DNA from: Neobacillus sp. SuZ13
GTDB taxonomy: Bacteria; Bacillota; Bacilli; Bacillales; Cytobacillaceae
Reading direction: 5' to 3'
Assembly: GCF_030123365.1 (NCBI RefSeq)
Contig: NZ_CP126107.1
Coordinates: 5,817,501-5,881,500, forward strand
Length of the DNA stretch: 64,000 nt
The notes under the pieces are model-generated. The model did no database searches. It was not told where the DNA came from and worked only from the letters and a program-made list of their open reading frames with translations. Positions 33,085 to 41,510 of the stretch are shown here, one piece after another. The position numbers and the translations under genes were made by a program. Every line of letters begins with the position of its first letter. Position 1 is the first letter of the stretch.

Positions 33085-35855
33085 TCCTGATCCACCTGCT
33101 CTGTCAGCCACACCCTCATCAAGGAGAATAGTTGATCGATATTTAATGGCTTCATAATATAATCAGAGGCACCTGCTTCCATACACTTATCACGTTCTCC
33201 TTTCATGGCTTTAGCGGTCAACGCAATAATTGGCAGACTTTCCATCTCCAGGTCATGACGGATCGCTTTCATTGCCTCATAGCCTCCCATCACTGGCATC
33301 ATGATATCCATGAACACCAGGTCGAAGTCGGCTTGGCCTTGTAAAATTTCAATGGCGCGCTTTCCGTTCTCAGCGACTTGAACCACCACTCCTTTTTTCT
33401 CAAGTGCCGTCACAAGCGCGTATACATTCCGGCCATCATCCTCGACAAGAAGCACTTTTTTCCCTTTAAACAACCGTTCATCTGAAGTTTCCGCTTCTGT
33501 TCGGTCGACGGATGGCGATTCTGTTTCATCTATATATTCCTGGTCCTCAGTCATCTCACTAGCACTTGCCGCCACTTCCTCCAGCGCCAGAACATGAATC
33601 AAATCATGGCTGACAGGCGCAAGTCTGCTCGGTATATATAAGGTGAACGTACTTCCCTTATCTTGCTCGCTTTCAACTTCAAGCAGCCCGCCAAGCAAAC
33701 GGGTAAATTCACGGCAAATCGATAATCCCAGTCCCGTTCCGCCAAATTGCCTGTTCGTGGTCCCGTCGACCTGTTGGAAGGCATCGAAAATAATTTGCTG
33801 CTTTTCTACTGGAATACCGATTCCAGTATCAGTGACAGCAATGGCCAGCACGTCGGCATCCTCATGCAGGTCAGGCAGTTCCTCGACTTTTTCAAGCGGA
33901 GCAAGTTCAATTCGTACCGTGACGCCGCCCTGTTCTGTAAATTTGAAAGCATTGGATAATAAATTTTTCAAAATCTGCTGCAATCTTTGTCCATCCGTCG
34001 AAATGACAGGAGGAACATCCGGATGTGTGACCACGTCAAAGGTCAAATTCTTTTTTCTTGCAACGGGGTCGAACAGATTCCTTAATGTCTGAGGAATTTC
34101 TGTTACGTTCACTTCATCCGTCAAAATTTCGATTTTCCCCGCTTCAATTTTTGATAAATCGAGGATATCATCAATCAGCCTCAACAAATCACCGCCAGCC
34201 GTATGAATAACACTTGCGTATTCTTCTACTTCTGACATGGTTAGCTCATTATTATTCTCCATCAGCATTTGCGACAGAATCAGAATACTGTTCAATGGTG
34301 TGCGCAGTTCATGCGACATATTGGCGAGAAAATCCGTCTTGTATTGCGAACTCATCTTCAGTTTTCCTGAATAGTCTTCTAATTCATCTTTTGCCTTTTT
34401 AAGTTCCAGCGCTCGCTGTTCGGCATATTGCTTTTCCATTTCCAAATATCCATTGGCCATTTGCAGCTGTTCTTGCTGCATTTGTAATTCTTCCGATTGC
34501 GCTTGGAGTTCTTCTGATTGCGCCTGTAGTTCTTCTGTTAGAATTTGCGATTCCCCTAAGAGCCTTTCCACTTCCATTCTTCCAGTCACATTGGTAATCG
34601 CTGAACCAAACTTGTCTTGCAGCAGATCGACTAAGGTAAGGTGCTGTGACAGGAATGGCTGAAGCGCTGCGAGCTCAATCACGGCCTCTACCTTGCCATC
34701 TACTAAAATCGGAGCAATCAATAGATTCCTTGGTGAGGAAGCACCTAGGCCAGAGGTTACTTTGATATGTTCCTCCGGCAGCTGGTCAGTAAGAAAGATT
34801 CTTTTTTCGACAGCAGCCTGGCCGATCAGTCCCTCTCCCAATCGGAAACTCGCTGCAGCAGCGCCTCCATCTGCAACTGCATAGCCTGCCGCTTTGACGA
34901 AATAGACTTCGCCCCCTTCATTTTTGCGAAGATACACTACACCAAAAGAAGCTTGGAGTAATGGCGCCAGTCTTGAAATAAACGATTGCGTCAAGTCGCT
35001 AATATCGGTAATTCCTTGATACAACGTTGAAATATCCGCCATACTTTTCTGAATCCAATTATGTTTCTCTAGATTGCTTAGCAGATTGTTCATGGCCTCC
35101 GCAAGCTCCTGGGTTTCGTCACGCGTATTCACCTTCATCCGTGTCGTCAAGTCGACCTCTGACTCCGAATCAGTGATCCCTTTAATTGTTTTTACCACCT
35201 GATTAATGGTTCGAACAATTGAATTAGACTGTAGCATCGCCATCACGATTGTGATGAGTGTTACCAAACCAATCAGCGCGTACAACGTCACTTTTAAATT
35301 TTGATTTTTTTGTTTGAGTTGGCTGATCCGTCCTGCCATCATTTTCTTTTCACTGGTCAGAAATGATTCAAACTGCGTGCGGAGCTGGTCGGACATTCTT
35401 TTTCCTGTTCTTTTCTTAAAATGTTCGTCCAAGGCCGATTGATTATTGGCTTTTTTAGCATTGATGACAAATTCTCCGGAATTGGCCATCCAACTTGAAA
35501 TCAGCGGTTTAATCTCCTCCAAACTGCGTTGCTGCCTGCTGTTAGCGTCGAGCAGGGTATGAAGTTTATTGTAATTATCCAGCCAGTTTCGACTACCTTG
35601 ATTATAAGGTTCCAGGTACTCCTCATTACCCGTGATCGCATACCCTCTCATTCCGGTTTCCATGTCGAGAACATTTTTTTGAATTTGGTTCGTTAGATCG
35701 TGTACCTCAATATCATGTCCCGATATGAAGTCCACCTCTTTCTGTAAATCTGCCATTCTATCAATCACGATGAGCAGGGATATCACCAAGCAAATCAAGA
35801 TGGTAAAGTATCCTGTAATGATTTTCGCCCGAATGTTGTAGTTGAAGCCTTTTAT
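33081..35855 (-). CDS. rsbK: Hybrid sensor histidine kinase RsbK (CHASE3-HAMP-GAF-HisKA-HATPase-REC)
   Basis: A ~924-residue membrane kinase of the B. cereus-type SigB pathway. It has helix 1, an external CHASE3 domain (METGMRGYAITGNEEYLEPY), helix 2, HAMP (VKVNTRDETQELAEAMNNLL region), GAF (FGVVYLRKNEGGEV...LIAPILVDGKVEAVIEL), and a Gln/Glu coiled coil (SEELQAQSEELQMQQEQLQ). The HisKA histidine lies in ANMSHELRTPLNS, followed by ATP-binding NLLSNAFKF, DTGIGIP and GGTGLGLSI, then a REC domain (VEDDGRN, FMDIMMPVMGG). No ATG, GTG or TTG fits the ribosome binding site AAGGAGG; the best-placed codon is ATA 35855. The first in-frame TTG (35798) would cut helix 1. rsbM overlaps its stop. Confidence 0.9.
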   Translation of the reverse strand: MKGFNYNIRAKIITGYFTILICLVISLLIVIDRMADLQKEVDFISGHDIEVHDLTNQIQKNVLDMETGMRGYAITGNEEYLEPYNQGSRNWLDNYNKLHTLLDANSRQQRSLEEIKPLISSWMANSGEFVINAKKANNQSALDEHFKKRTGKRMSDQLRTQFESFLTSEKKMMAGRISQLKQKNQNLKVTLYALIGLVTLITIVMAMLQSNSIVRTINQVVKTIKGITDSESEVDLTTRMKVNTRDETQELAEAMNNLLSNLEKHNWIQKSMADISTLYQGITDISDLTQSFISRLAPLLQASFGVVYLRKNEGGEVYFVKAAGYAVADGGAAAASFRLGEGLIGQAAVEKRIFLTDQLPEEHIKVTSGLGASSPRNLLIAPILVDGKVEAVIELAALQPFLSQHLTLVDLLQDKFGSAITNVTGRMEVERLLGESQILTEELQAQSEELQAQSEELQMQQEQLQMANGYLEMEKQYAEQRALELKKAKDELEDYSGKLKMSSQYKTDFLANMSHELRTPLNSILILSQMLMENNNELTMSEVEEYASVIHTAGGDLLRLIDDILDLSKIEAGKIEILTDEVNVTEIPQTLRNLFDPVARKKNLTFDVVTHPDVPPVISTDGQRLQQILKNLLSNAFKFTEQGGVTVRIELAPLEKVEELPDLHEDADVLAIAVTDTGIGIPVEKQQIIFDAFQQVDGTTNRQFGGTGLGLSICREFTRLLGGLLEVESEQDKGSTFTLYIPSRLAPVSHDLIHVLALEEVAASASEMTEDQEYIDETESPSVDRTEAETSDERLFKGKKVLLVEDDGRNVYALVTALEKKGVVVQVAENGKRAIEILQGQADFDLVFMDIMMPVMGGYEAMKAIRHDLEMESLPIIALTAKAMKGERDKCMEAGASDYIMKPLNIDQLFSLMRVWLTEQVDQD

Positions 35856-36095
35856 TGTAACCGCCTCCTTGCAAAAGTGGTCTATAAAGATATCCTTATT
35901 CTAGCATATCACTATATCCGTATCACCCAACTCGGAATTGGAGATTCCGTAATCTGCATTTGTCCAACACCTCTTATTACCCGTTTCTATCATTTTTGAA
36001 ACCTCTTTTAAAAAAATTTTTTCAAGGTTTCAACTGATGTCCTCCAGGGTAAGGAATAGATATCAACACTATTCCAACAAACGGAGGTAATGAAC
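35856..36095. other. Divergent spacer between rsbK and dps
   Basis: It contains the dps sigma-B promoter on the plus strand. On the minus strand I find no convincing promoter for rsbK; ATAAGGATATC at ~35894-35904 only resembles a sigma-B -10. Confidence 0.4.
36027..36052 (+). promoter_or_regulatory. Sigma-B promoter of the Dps gene
   Basis: GTTTCA (36027-36032), 14-base spacer, GGGTAA (36047-36052). Confidence 0.68.
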
Positions 36096-36560
36096 ATGGC
36101 AAAAGCAAAAGTGAAGGAAAAAAACAATCTAGTAACTGAAACTCTTAACACACAGGTCGCAAATTTCTCCGTGCTTTATATGAAACTGCACCACTACCAC
36201 TGGTATGTTAAAGGAGAGAATTTCTTCACACTGCACCCAAAATTTGAAGAATTGTATAAGGAATCAGCACTACATCTCGATACCATTGCTGAACGAATGC
36301 TGTCGCTAGGGGCTTTACCAACGGCGACACTTAAAGAACAATTACAGATCTCTTCCATCAAGGAAGCAGACGGCGATGAAAATGCCGAGGGAATGATCAA
36401 GAGCCTAGCGGATGATTTTAATACTGTCTGCACGGAACTGACAGAGGGGATCAGCCTAGCTGAGGACAACGAGGATCAACCGACAGCAGATCTATTCATT
36501 GCGGTCCGCACTTCCTTAGAAAAACACAGATGGATGCTTGAGGCTTATTTGGCGGAGTAG
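36096..36560 (+). CDS. dps: Dps-family ferritin-like stress protein
   Basis: A 154-residue four-helix ferritin fold that oxidises and stores iron and protects DNA. The inter-subunit ferroxidase residues are in KLHHYHWYVKGENFFTLHPKFEELY and HLDTIAERMLSLGALP, and the C-terminal helix ends LEKHRWMLEAYLAE. ATG 36096 is chosen because GGAGGT lies seven bases upstream; the ATG two codons earlier is too close. The N terminus is Lys-rich (MAKAKVKEKN), which could bind DNA. It is driven by a sigma-B promoter and lies between rsbY and rsbK, as ferritin-like genes do in the B. cereus sigB cluster. Confidence 0.94.
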   Translation: MAKAKVKEKNNLVTETLNTQVANFSVLYMKLHHYHWYVKGENFFTLHPKFEELYKESALHLDTIAERMLSLGALPTATLKEQLQISSIKEADGDENAEGMIKSLADDFNTVCTELTEGISLAEDNEDQPTADLFIAVRTSLEKHRWMLEAYLAE

Positions 36561-36735
36561 AATTAGAACTGGTTGGCGGGGAATTGTTCCCGTCTTCTTC
36601 TAAAAAGTGGATGGGTGGGCATTATTAATGGTTATTCGTTCCCTTCTCCTCCAAAAAAGCAGGCGAGCGGGCACAATTAATACGCCTCCTCCACAACCAC
36701 CAGTTTTTCCAGCAACCCCCACCAATTAGTAAACA

Positions 36736-36761
36736 GGGTGTCAGCTCTCCCGCTGACACCC
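36736..36761. terminator. Shared dps/rsbY terminator
   Basis: GGGTGTCAGC (36736-36745) pairs perfectly with GCTGACACCC (36752-36761). A T run begins four bases further on the plus strand; the minus side has TGTTTAC. The 175 bases before it hold two imperfect copies of a ~70-bp word starting CGTTCCC/TGTTCCCG. Confidence 0.7.
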
Positions 36762-36770
36762 TTGTATTTT

Positions 36771-37919
36771 TTAAACGTTAGTCGAAATCATTACCAAGCA
36801 AAGGTCGTCCTTTGGAGCATTGTGCGGCTCCATACTTGGCTGCAGCTGATGAAGGAATGAATCAGGATTGTCCATGTCTTTCTCTTGTAAGGTGCTGATG
36901 AGTCTAGCGATCGCATCCTCATAATCCTGCTCGAGCCATTCCGACAGCCCATCGGTAAAGAGCAGAGTTCGTGCGCCCCGCTTGTAAGGAATCACACCTT
37001 TGATTACATCAATATCTTCAAAAAAGCCCAGGGCACAGCACCCGTCCGTTAATAGTTTTACCTCATCATCGACGATAGCAATCCCCGCTGGATGACCAGC
37101 ATTGACGTATTCGATGGTTTGCATTTCTGTGTCGAGCACCAAGTAAATGGCGGTGAAATAATAGTTAATCAAATGATCTGGCATTTGAAGCTGATACATA
37201 CGTCGATTCAGTTCCTTCATGACCTTCTCTGGATCAGACATCCCCGTAATCGTATCCTTCAATGCCGAGTATATGTACATACATACGAGTGAGGATGAAA
37301 TTCCATGCCCCATCATATCAAGCAAAATCACACCATAACGGTGTTCGCTGATCGGATACCAGGCATACAGGTCTCCAGCCAGCTCAAATGAAGGCTTATA
37401 GATAGCCGAAATCGTAATATCCTCTTCTTCAATCGGATCACTAAGGATGCTTCCTTGCACCTGCTTAGCCAAGTCCAACTCATATTGCAGCCGTTTATCT
37501 CTTTCCTTCCGTAAGTCCTTCTCTTGCTTTAATCGGAGAACGGAACGAATCCGTGCCAGCAGTTCCACTTTATTAATCGGTTTCATGACATAATCGAGGG
37601 CACCCGCATCCATCGCCTCGGCCATTTTATTGGAATCTCCCATGGCTGTAACGAAGATGATCGGCAGGTCAGAATATCTCTCATCCGCAAGAACCGTTCT
37701 ACACGCTTCCATTCCGTCAATTTCCGGCATCATCAAGTCCATTAGAATTAAATCGAACTGAACTTCCTCGGCATTAGCCTCATCTAGCTGCAAACATTGA
37801 TATAATTCCTTGGCAGATGTCAGCAGAACCAACCTATTATAGCCAGCCTTACGCAGAATTTTCTCGATAATCATTAGATTGGTTTGATTATCGTCGACCA
37901 CCGCAATTTTCATGGCCAT
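36771..37919 (-). CDS. rsbY: Response-regulator PP2C phosphatase RsbY
   Basis: A 382-residue protein. The receiver domain covers 1-125 with AVVDDNQTN, the phospho-Asp near 61 in LILMDLMMPEIDG and Lys in VMKPINK. A linker helix and a SpoIIE/PP2C phosphatase domain follow at ~165-380: SFELAGDLYAWYPI, GVILLDMMGHGISSSLV, VNAGHPAGIAIV and LLFTDGLSEW. In B. cereus RsbY dephosphorylates RsbV-P when activated by RsbK, releasing SigB. ATG follows GGGGGGATCGCT. It follows sigB by 89 bp across an inverted pair of 13-bp repeats. Confidence 0.94.
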   Translation of the reverse strand: MAMKIAVVDDNQTNLMIIEKILRKAGYNRLVLLTSAKELYQCLQLDEANAEEVQFDLILMDLMMPEIDGMEACRTVLADERYSDLPIIFVTAMGDSNKMAEAMDAGALDYVMKPINKVELLARIRSVLRLKQEKDLRKERDKRLQYELDLAKQVQGSILSDPIEEEDITISAIYKPSFELAGDLYAWYPISEHRYGVILLDMMGHGISSSLVCMYIYSALKDTITGMSDPEKVMKELNRRMYQLQMPDHLINYYFTAIYLVLDTEMQTIEYVNAGHPAGIAIVDDEVKLLTDGCCALGFFEDIDVIKGVIPYKRGARTLLFTDGLSEWLEQDYEDAIARLISTLQEKDMDNPDSFLHQLQPSMEPHNAPKDDLCLVMISTNV

Positions 37920-37957
37920 AGCGATCCCCCCTTTCCCAAGCGTCAGTTCGTTTAGAT

Positions 37958-37998
37958 GATGCCTGACACCAGTTATCTACTTTGCAGTGTCAGGCACC
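37958..37998. repeat. Inverted pair of 13-bp repeat variants between sigB and rsbY
   Basis: GATGCCTGACACC (37958-37970) and AGTGTCAGGCACC (37986-37998), each with one or two changes, form a hairpin with a 15-base loop in the leader of rsbY. Confidence 0.8.
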
Positions 37999-38008
37999 TT
38001 TTATCCAT

Positions 38009-38803
38009 TCAAGCATCATTGATCCCTTGATAAACATCACAAGCGAGTGACTTTCGTAACTTCTCAATTGCCTTTTTTAGAAGACGGGACACATGCATCT
38101 GAGATATCCCCAAAAGCTCACCCGTTTCCTTTTGACTTTTATTTGCGACAAACGTGTAGTGGATGATTTCCTTTTCTCGCTCTGATAGAACATGCATCGC
38201 ACTCTCGAGCAGGAGCTTTTGGTCGACTTTTTCGAAGCCTTCATCATCGGATCCGACAATGTCTAAAGTCGTCGACTTACTCCCATCCGAACCCGTTTCA
38301 ATGGTTTGATCTACAGATGCTGTTTGATAACTTTTTCCCATTTCCATTGCTTCTAATACTTCCTCTTCGGAGATCTCTAAATAATTCGCGATTTCCTCGA
38401 CCTTCGGTGAACGCTGATATTGATTGGTCAGCTCGTCCACCACCGTTTTAATCTTTGGCCATAAATCTTTGATCCGTCTCGGCACATGGACGCTCCAGGT
38501 TTTATCCCTAAGGAACCGCTTAATTTCGCCAATAACGGTTGGAATTAGGAAGGACTCGAAAGGTTTGCCCATGTCTGTGTCAAATCTTCTGATTGCTCCC
38601 AATAACCCAATCATCCCTACTTGCACAAGGTCCTCATGAAAGGATTTCCCCTTTGAATACTTTCGCGCAAGACTCCCGACTAGGGCCGAGTAATGTTCGA
38701 CTAAGATGGTTTGCGCAAGCGGGCATTCCTTCTGCTGAAACTCGACGATCAGGGCATCGATTTCTTCCCTAGTTCGTTTCTTGGGTTGAGATGGTTGTGT
38801 CAT
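38009..38803 (-). CDS. sigB: General stress sigma factor SigB
   Basis: A 264-residue sigma-70 family factor of the SigB/F/G group. Region 2 is YSALVGSLARKYSKGKSFHEDLVQVGMIGLLGAIRRFD, with GEIKRFLRDKTWSVHVPRRIKDL. Region 3 is LEISEEEVLEAM and region 4 has LSEREKEIIHYTFVANKSQKETGELLGISQMHVSRLLKKA. ATG 38803 follows GGGGAGCG and overlaps rsbW by 35 bp. It is the third gene of rsbV-rsbW-sigB under a sigma-B promoter, so it is autoregulated. Confidence 0.97.
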   Translation of the reverse strand: MTQPSQPKKRTREEIDALIVEFQQKECPLAQTILVEHYSALVGSLARKYSKGKSFHEDLVQVGMIGLLGAIRRFDTDMGKPFESFLIPTVIGEIKRFLRDKTWSVHVPRRIKDLWPKIKTVVDELTNQYQRSPKVEEIANYLEISEEEVLEAMEMGKSYQTASVDQTIETGSDGSKSTTLDIVGSDDEGFEKVDQKLLLESAMHVLSEREKEIIHYTFVANKSQKETGELLGISQMHVSRLLKKAIEKLRKSLACDVYQGINDA

Positions 38804-39251
38804 GATTTTCACGCTCCCCACTTAGATACTTCACCATGAAGACCGTTACCCCGGAATGGTTCGCAACACTCACTTCATCCATAAGCGTTTCGATTAAATA
38901 TAGCCCTAACCCTCCCTCTGCCAGCTGCTCCACTGTACTTGATTCTGTATAGGGACCTAATTCGTTTTTCTTCTGGATAAAATTAAAGCTCTTTCCGCTA
39001 TCAGATATCATCGTTTCTAGCTTGTCTTCATAAATGCCAAACCCGACAATCACTTCTCCACCTTCGTCGTTGGGATAGGCGTGATGGACAGCGTTCGTAC
39101 AAGCTTCACTTACCGCAATCTTAATATCTTCAATTTCCTCATATGAAAAACCCATCCGGCTGGCAATTCCCGACAACGTCAATCGAATCACACCCACATA
39201 CTCCGGCTTAGCAGGAATTTTCATTTCGATATAATCCATCACTCTGCTCAT
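38769..39251 (-). CDS. rsbW: Anti-sigma-B factor / serine kinase RsbW
   Basis: A 160-residue GHKL-fold protein kinase that holds SigB inactive or phosphorylates RsbV. It has the N-box EDIKIAVSEACTNAVHHAYP, the G1 box TMISDSGKSFNF and the G2 box EGGLGLYLIETLMDEV. Start ATG overlaps the rsbV stop as ATGA, the usual coupling in this operon. Confidence 0.97.
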   Translation of the reverse strand: MSRVMDYIEMKIPAKPEYVGVIRLTLSGIASRMGFSYEEIEDIKIAVSEACTNAVHHAYPNDEGGEVIVGFGIYEDKLETMISDSGKSFNFIQKKNELGPYTESSTVEQLAEGGLGLYLIETLMDEVSVANHSGVTVFMVKYLSGERENHDTTISTQETN

Positions 39252-39580
39252 TGTCTCCCCTCCTCGGTCGTTGAAGAAATGTTCATGACATTACTTAAGC
39301 CGGTAATCTCAAACAGTCGTTTTAGTCGATCCGATAAGTGAATCAGCCTTAATTCGCCGCCATTTGCCTTTAGCTGTTTAAATACTCCTACAAAAACACC
39401 CAAACCGGTACTATCTAAATAGGACACATCCTGTAGATTAACGGTAATCGACTTTTTTCCCGCTTCCGCCAGCGACAATAATTCCTCTCTAAGCTTTGGC
39501 GCCGTATACGCATCAATTTCCCCCGCAGCAAGCACCAAGATTTCCTCATCATGTTCATGTTTATCTATGGTTAAATTCAT
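39248..39580 (-). CDS. rsbV: Anti-anti-sigma factor RsbV
   Basis: A 110-residue STAS-domain protein. The phosphorylatable Ser lies in VSYLDSTGLGVFVGVFKQL, with upstream GEIDAYTAPKLREELL. ATG 39580 is chosen because the homologue starts MNINV and AGGGGTG lies nine bases upstream; earlier in-frame codons are not conserved. It heads rsbV-rsbW-sigB and has a sigma-B promoter 35 bases upstream. Confidence 0.96.
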   Translation of the reverse strand: MNLTIDKHEHDEEILVLAAGEIDAYTAPKLREELLSLAEAGKKSITVNLQDVSYLDSTGLGVFVGVFKQLKANGGELRLIHLSDRLKRLFEITGLSNVMNISSTTEEGRQ

Positions 39581-39614
39581 TTTCATCATCACCCCTGAAA
39601 GATTTATAGTGTAT

Positions 39615-39639
39615 ATACCCTTATTTTCAAAGTCTAAAC
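39615..39639 (-). promoter_or_regulatory. Sigma-B promoter of rsbV-rsbW-sigB
   Basis: GTTTAG (39639-39634), 13-base spacer, perfect GGGTAT (39620-39615). The position ahead of rsbV is the known autoregulatory site in Bacillus. Confidence 0.88.
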
Positions 39640-39774
39640 CTTTCTTTTTAAAAAAATCTCTGTTAACTTGGCTGTTGATTTCCGCTCCAATCAACGAGGC
39701 TAAAAAAATATAATCTATTCCCAATATTATACCAAAATATTCAAATTAAACGAATCGACCTATTTTCCTGTTAG

Positions 39775-39799
39775 GTTTCATTTTTAATAAACGGGGTAT
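39775..39799 (+). promoter_or_regulatory. Sigma-B promoter of the 55-residue stress gene
   Basis: GTTTCA (39775-39780), 13-base spacer, perfect GGGTAT (39794-39799). It is divergent from the rsbV promoter. Confidence 0.78.
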
Positions 39800-39827
39800 G
39801 ACAAGATTACAAAGGAGAGGTGTTCAA

Positions 39828-39995
39828 ATGGATACTAAAAAAAGCGAGTTACAAGAGAAGGTAAAGGGTGAAAACAATAGCTCGATGGCACAGAATCTAG
39901 AGGAAATAAAGAGGCTTGGCAAGGAAATGGAAGAGGAAAAAACCGGTCCCGAGCTGAAGAAGGAAGAAAACCAAACTCCCGATCCGCAGCAATAG
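39828..39995 (+). CDS. Small charged stress protein, 55 residues
   Basis: A highly charged, probably disordered or helical protein (QEKVKGENNSSMAQNLEEIK, EMEEEKTGPELKKEEN) with no Cys, Trp or membrane helix. ATG 39828 follows AAGGAGAGGTG. It has its own sigma-B promoter and terminator, directly divergent from rsbV. I do not recognise a family; the composition resembles hydrophilic desiccation-type proteins. Confidence 0.78.
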   Translation: MDTKKSELQEKVKGENNSSMAQNLEEIKRLGKEMEEEKTGPELKKEENQTPDPQQ

Positions 39996-40009
39996 CAGCC
40001 TACCCACGT

Positions 40010-40039
40010 AACGGCCCTTTCATGGGTCGTTATTTTTTT
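40010..40039 (+). terminator. Terminator of the 55-residue gene
   Basis: AACGGCCC (40010-40017) pairs with GGGTCGTT (40024-40031) with one mismatch, followed by seven T residues. Confidence 0.8.
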
Positions 40040-40077
40040 GAATAGGGCTTGCCCCTGCTCAAGGACAAGCAAAATGA

Positions 40078-41010
40078 TTATTTAAAAAAGGAATCTTTCT
40101 TTTTTCCTTTTAAGAGATCACCTGTCCAGCCTTTAAATTTTAAATAGCCATAGAGCAGGAGTGTCGAGATAACGATTAAAATAAATGAGAGAAGATAGCC
40201 GTACCGCCATTCGAGTTCAGGCATCTGTTTGAAATTCATCCCCCATAAAGCCCCAAGTGCCATAATCGGGGTAAAAAGGATCGTGATCACCGTTAAGGTT
40301 TTCATAATTTCATTGCCGCGATGAGAGGAAATGACCTCTTCTAAATTAATAATCGAATCTATTTCATGCTCGTACTCGTTGAGCAGTACGGTCATCCGCT
40401 CAATCCGTTTGACAAGAAGCGTGAAAATCTCCTTCCTGCTTACCTCATTCAGTTTAATTTCTTCAATCCCAATTTTTAGCTCGTTAATCGGAATCAAGAG
40501 ACTTTTCCAGACCAATAGCTCATGCCTGCGCATATAAATTTTTTCAAGAATGCTCGTTCCATTCCTCTTTCGAATACTCCATATTAATGTTTTAAGCTCC
40601 TCTTCAAATTGGTCGATTTCATATAACATTTCATTCATCAGTTCTCCAAGGAGCATAAAAAATCCCTCGACTGCGTTTTCAGCATGCTTTATTTGCCTAA
40701 AAAGCGGTTCGGTACGGATATGCTTTAAGGTGGAAAAATTAAGATCAACCGTAATCAGCTGATCTTCCGTTACATAATAATGAAAAATTTTGTAGTCGCC
40801 TTCCTCTTCAAAATTTTGCTTATAAATAAGCGAACCCGTCACCACCTTCTCCCCTGTATCCAGAAGCCTTATCCTTAAGGAATTGGTTTTATTATTGCGC
40901 ACTTGATTCAGCCATTCATTACATCCGGAGCGATCCTGTTTGAAAATTGGCTGGATACGCTCCTCCTCATCCTTCTTAATCTGATACCATTTCCAATTGA
41001 TAGTTTCCAT
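40078..41010 (-). CDS. CorA-family divalent metal transporter
   Basis: A 310-residue CorA-like protein with a long cytoplasmic funnel and stalk helix, then two C-terminal helices. The pore signature GMN is in ALGALWGMNFKQMPEL, with MPEL replacing the more common loop. The C terminus is basic (KGKKKDSFFK). It probably moves Mg2+ or another divalent cation. ATG follows AGGGAGATACG. A sigma-B-like promoter lies upstream, so it belongs to the stress island. Confidence 0.92.
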   Translation of the reverse strand: METINWKWYQIKKDEEERIQPIFKQDRSGCNEWLNQVRNNKTNSLRIRLLDTGEKVVTGSLIYKQNFEEEGDYKIFHYYVTEDQLITVDLNFSTLKHIRTEPLFRQIKHAENAVEGFFMLLGELMNEMLYEIDQFEEELKTLIWSIRKRNGTSILEKIYMRRHELLVWKSLLIPINELKIGIEEIKLNEVSRKEIFTLLVKRIERMTVLLNEYEHEIDSIINLEEVISSHRGNEIMKTLTVITILFTPIMALGALWGMNFKQMPELEWRYGYLLSFILIVISTLLLYGYLKFKGWTGDLLKGKKKDSFFK

Positions 41011-41042
41011 CGTATCTCCCTTCTCAATGTTTTTTATTTCTA

Positions 41043-41069
41043 TATCCCCTAATCTGGAATCAATGAAAC
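41043..41069 (-). promoter_or_regulatory. Sigma-B-like promoter of the corA gene
   Basis: GTTTCA (41069-41064), 15-base spacer, GGGATA (41048-41043). Confidence 0.5.
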
Positions 41070-41081
41070 TTCAGGAAAAAG

Positions 41082-41106
41082 GTTTAATGGAAGCGGAAGC
41101 GGGTAT
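41082..41106 (+). promoter_or_regulatory. Perfect sigma-B promoter of the 90-residue membrane gene
   Basis: GTTTAA (41082-41087), 13-base spacer, GGGTAT (41101-41106): both hexamers match consensus exactly. Confidence 0.85.
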
Positions 41107-41172
41107 TACTACTAGAAATAGAACTTTATTGAAAAAGTGCTATTTTAAGAGAATCTAATAGGAGGTTTTAAT

Positions 41173-41445
41173 ATGAAACGTATGGTACCTGTTACATCGA
41201 TTATTGTGGCTGCTGGAATGGGAGCTTCGGCCGCGATGTGGCTGTCATCTAAATCGAACCGACTAAAAGCGGAAAGCGTACTTAGAGACTGGAAACGGAA
41301 AATTAAGCCTTCTCCGTTTGATAAAAGTGAAGAATTGCCGATAGAAAAAGGAGGACATCCACACCCGCGTGATCTAGACGATAATAACATGGTCAGTGAA
41401 GGGGCGATGTACTCCGTTCAATTTTATAATGAGAAAATGCAGTGA
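41173..41445 (+). CDS. Small N-anchored stress protein, 90 residues
   Basis: One N-terminal hydrophobic helix (VPVTSIIVAAGMGASAAMWL) is followed by a Lys-rich segment (RLKAESVLRDWKRKIKPSPF) and a hydrophilic tail with GGHPHPRDLDDNNM. It looks like the small DUF3918/YtxH-like membrane proteins, but I cannot name it. ATG follows AGGAGGTTTTAAT. It has a perfect sigma-B promoter and is followed at once by a terminator. Confidence 0.78.
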   Translation: MKRMVPVTSIIVAAGMGASAAMWLSSKSNRLKAESVLRDWKRKIKPSPFDKSEELPIEKGGHPHPRDLDDNNMVSEGAMYSVQFYNEKMQ

Positions 41446-41451
41446 TCAAGC

Positions 41452-41485
41452 AGTTGGGGTATGTGACTACCCCAACTAATTTTTT
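41452..41485 (+). terminator. Terminator or attenuator between two stress genes
   Basis: AGTTGGGGT (41452-41460) pairs perfectly with ACCCCAACT (41469-41477), then T6. It ends only 25 bases before the start of the next gene. Confidence 0.85.
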
Positions 41486-41510
41486 GATTACTCCTGAGGT
41501 TGGTGGCAGG

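Noticed and set aside
37919..37960. Sigma-B promoter directly before rsbY
   Set aside because: GGGAAA is present, but the matching -35 (CTAAAC) is too far from consensus.
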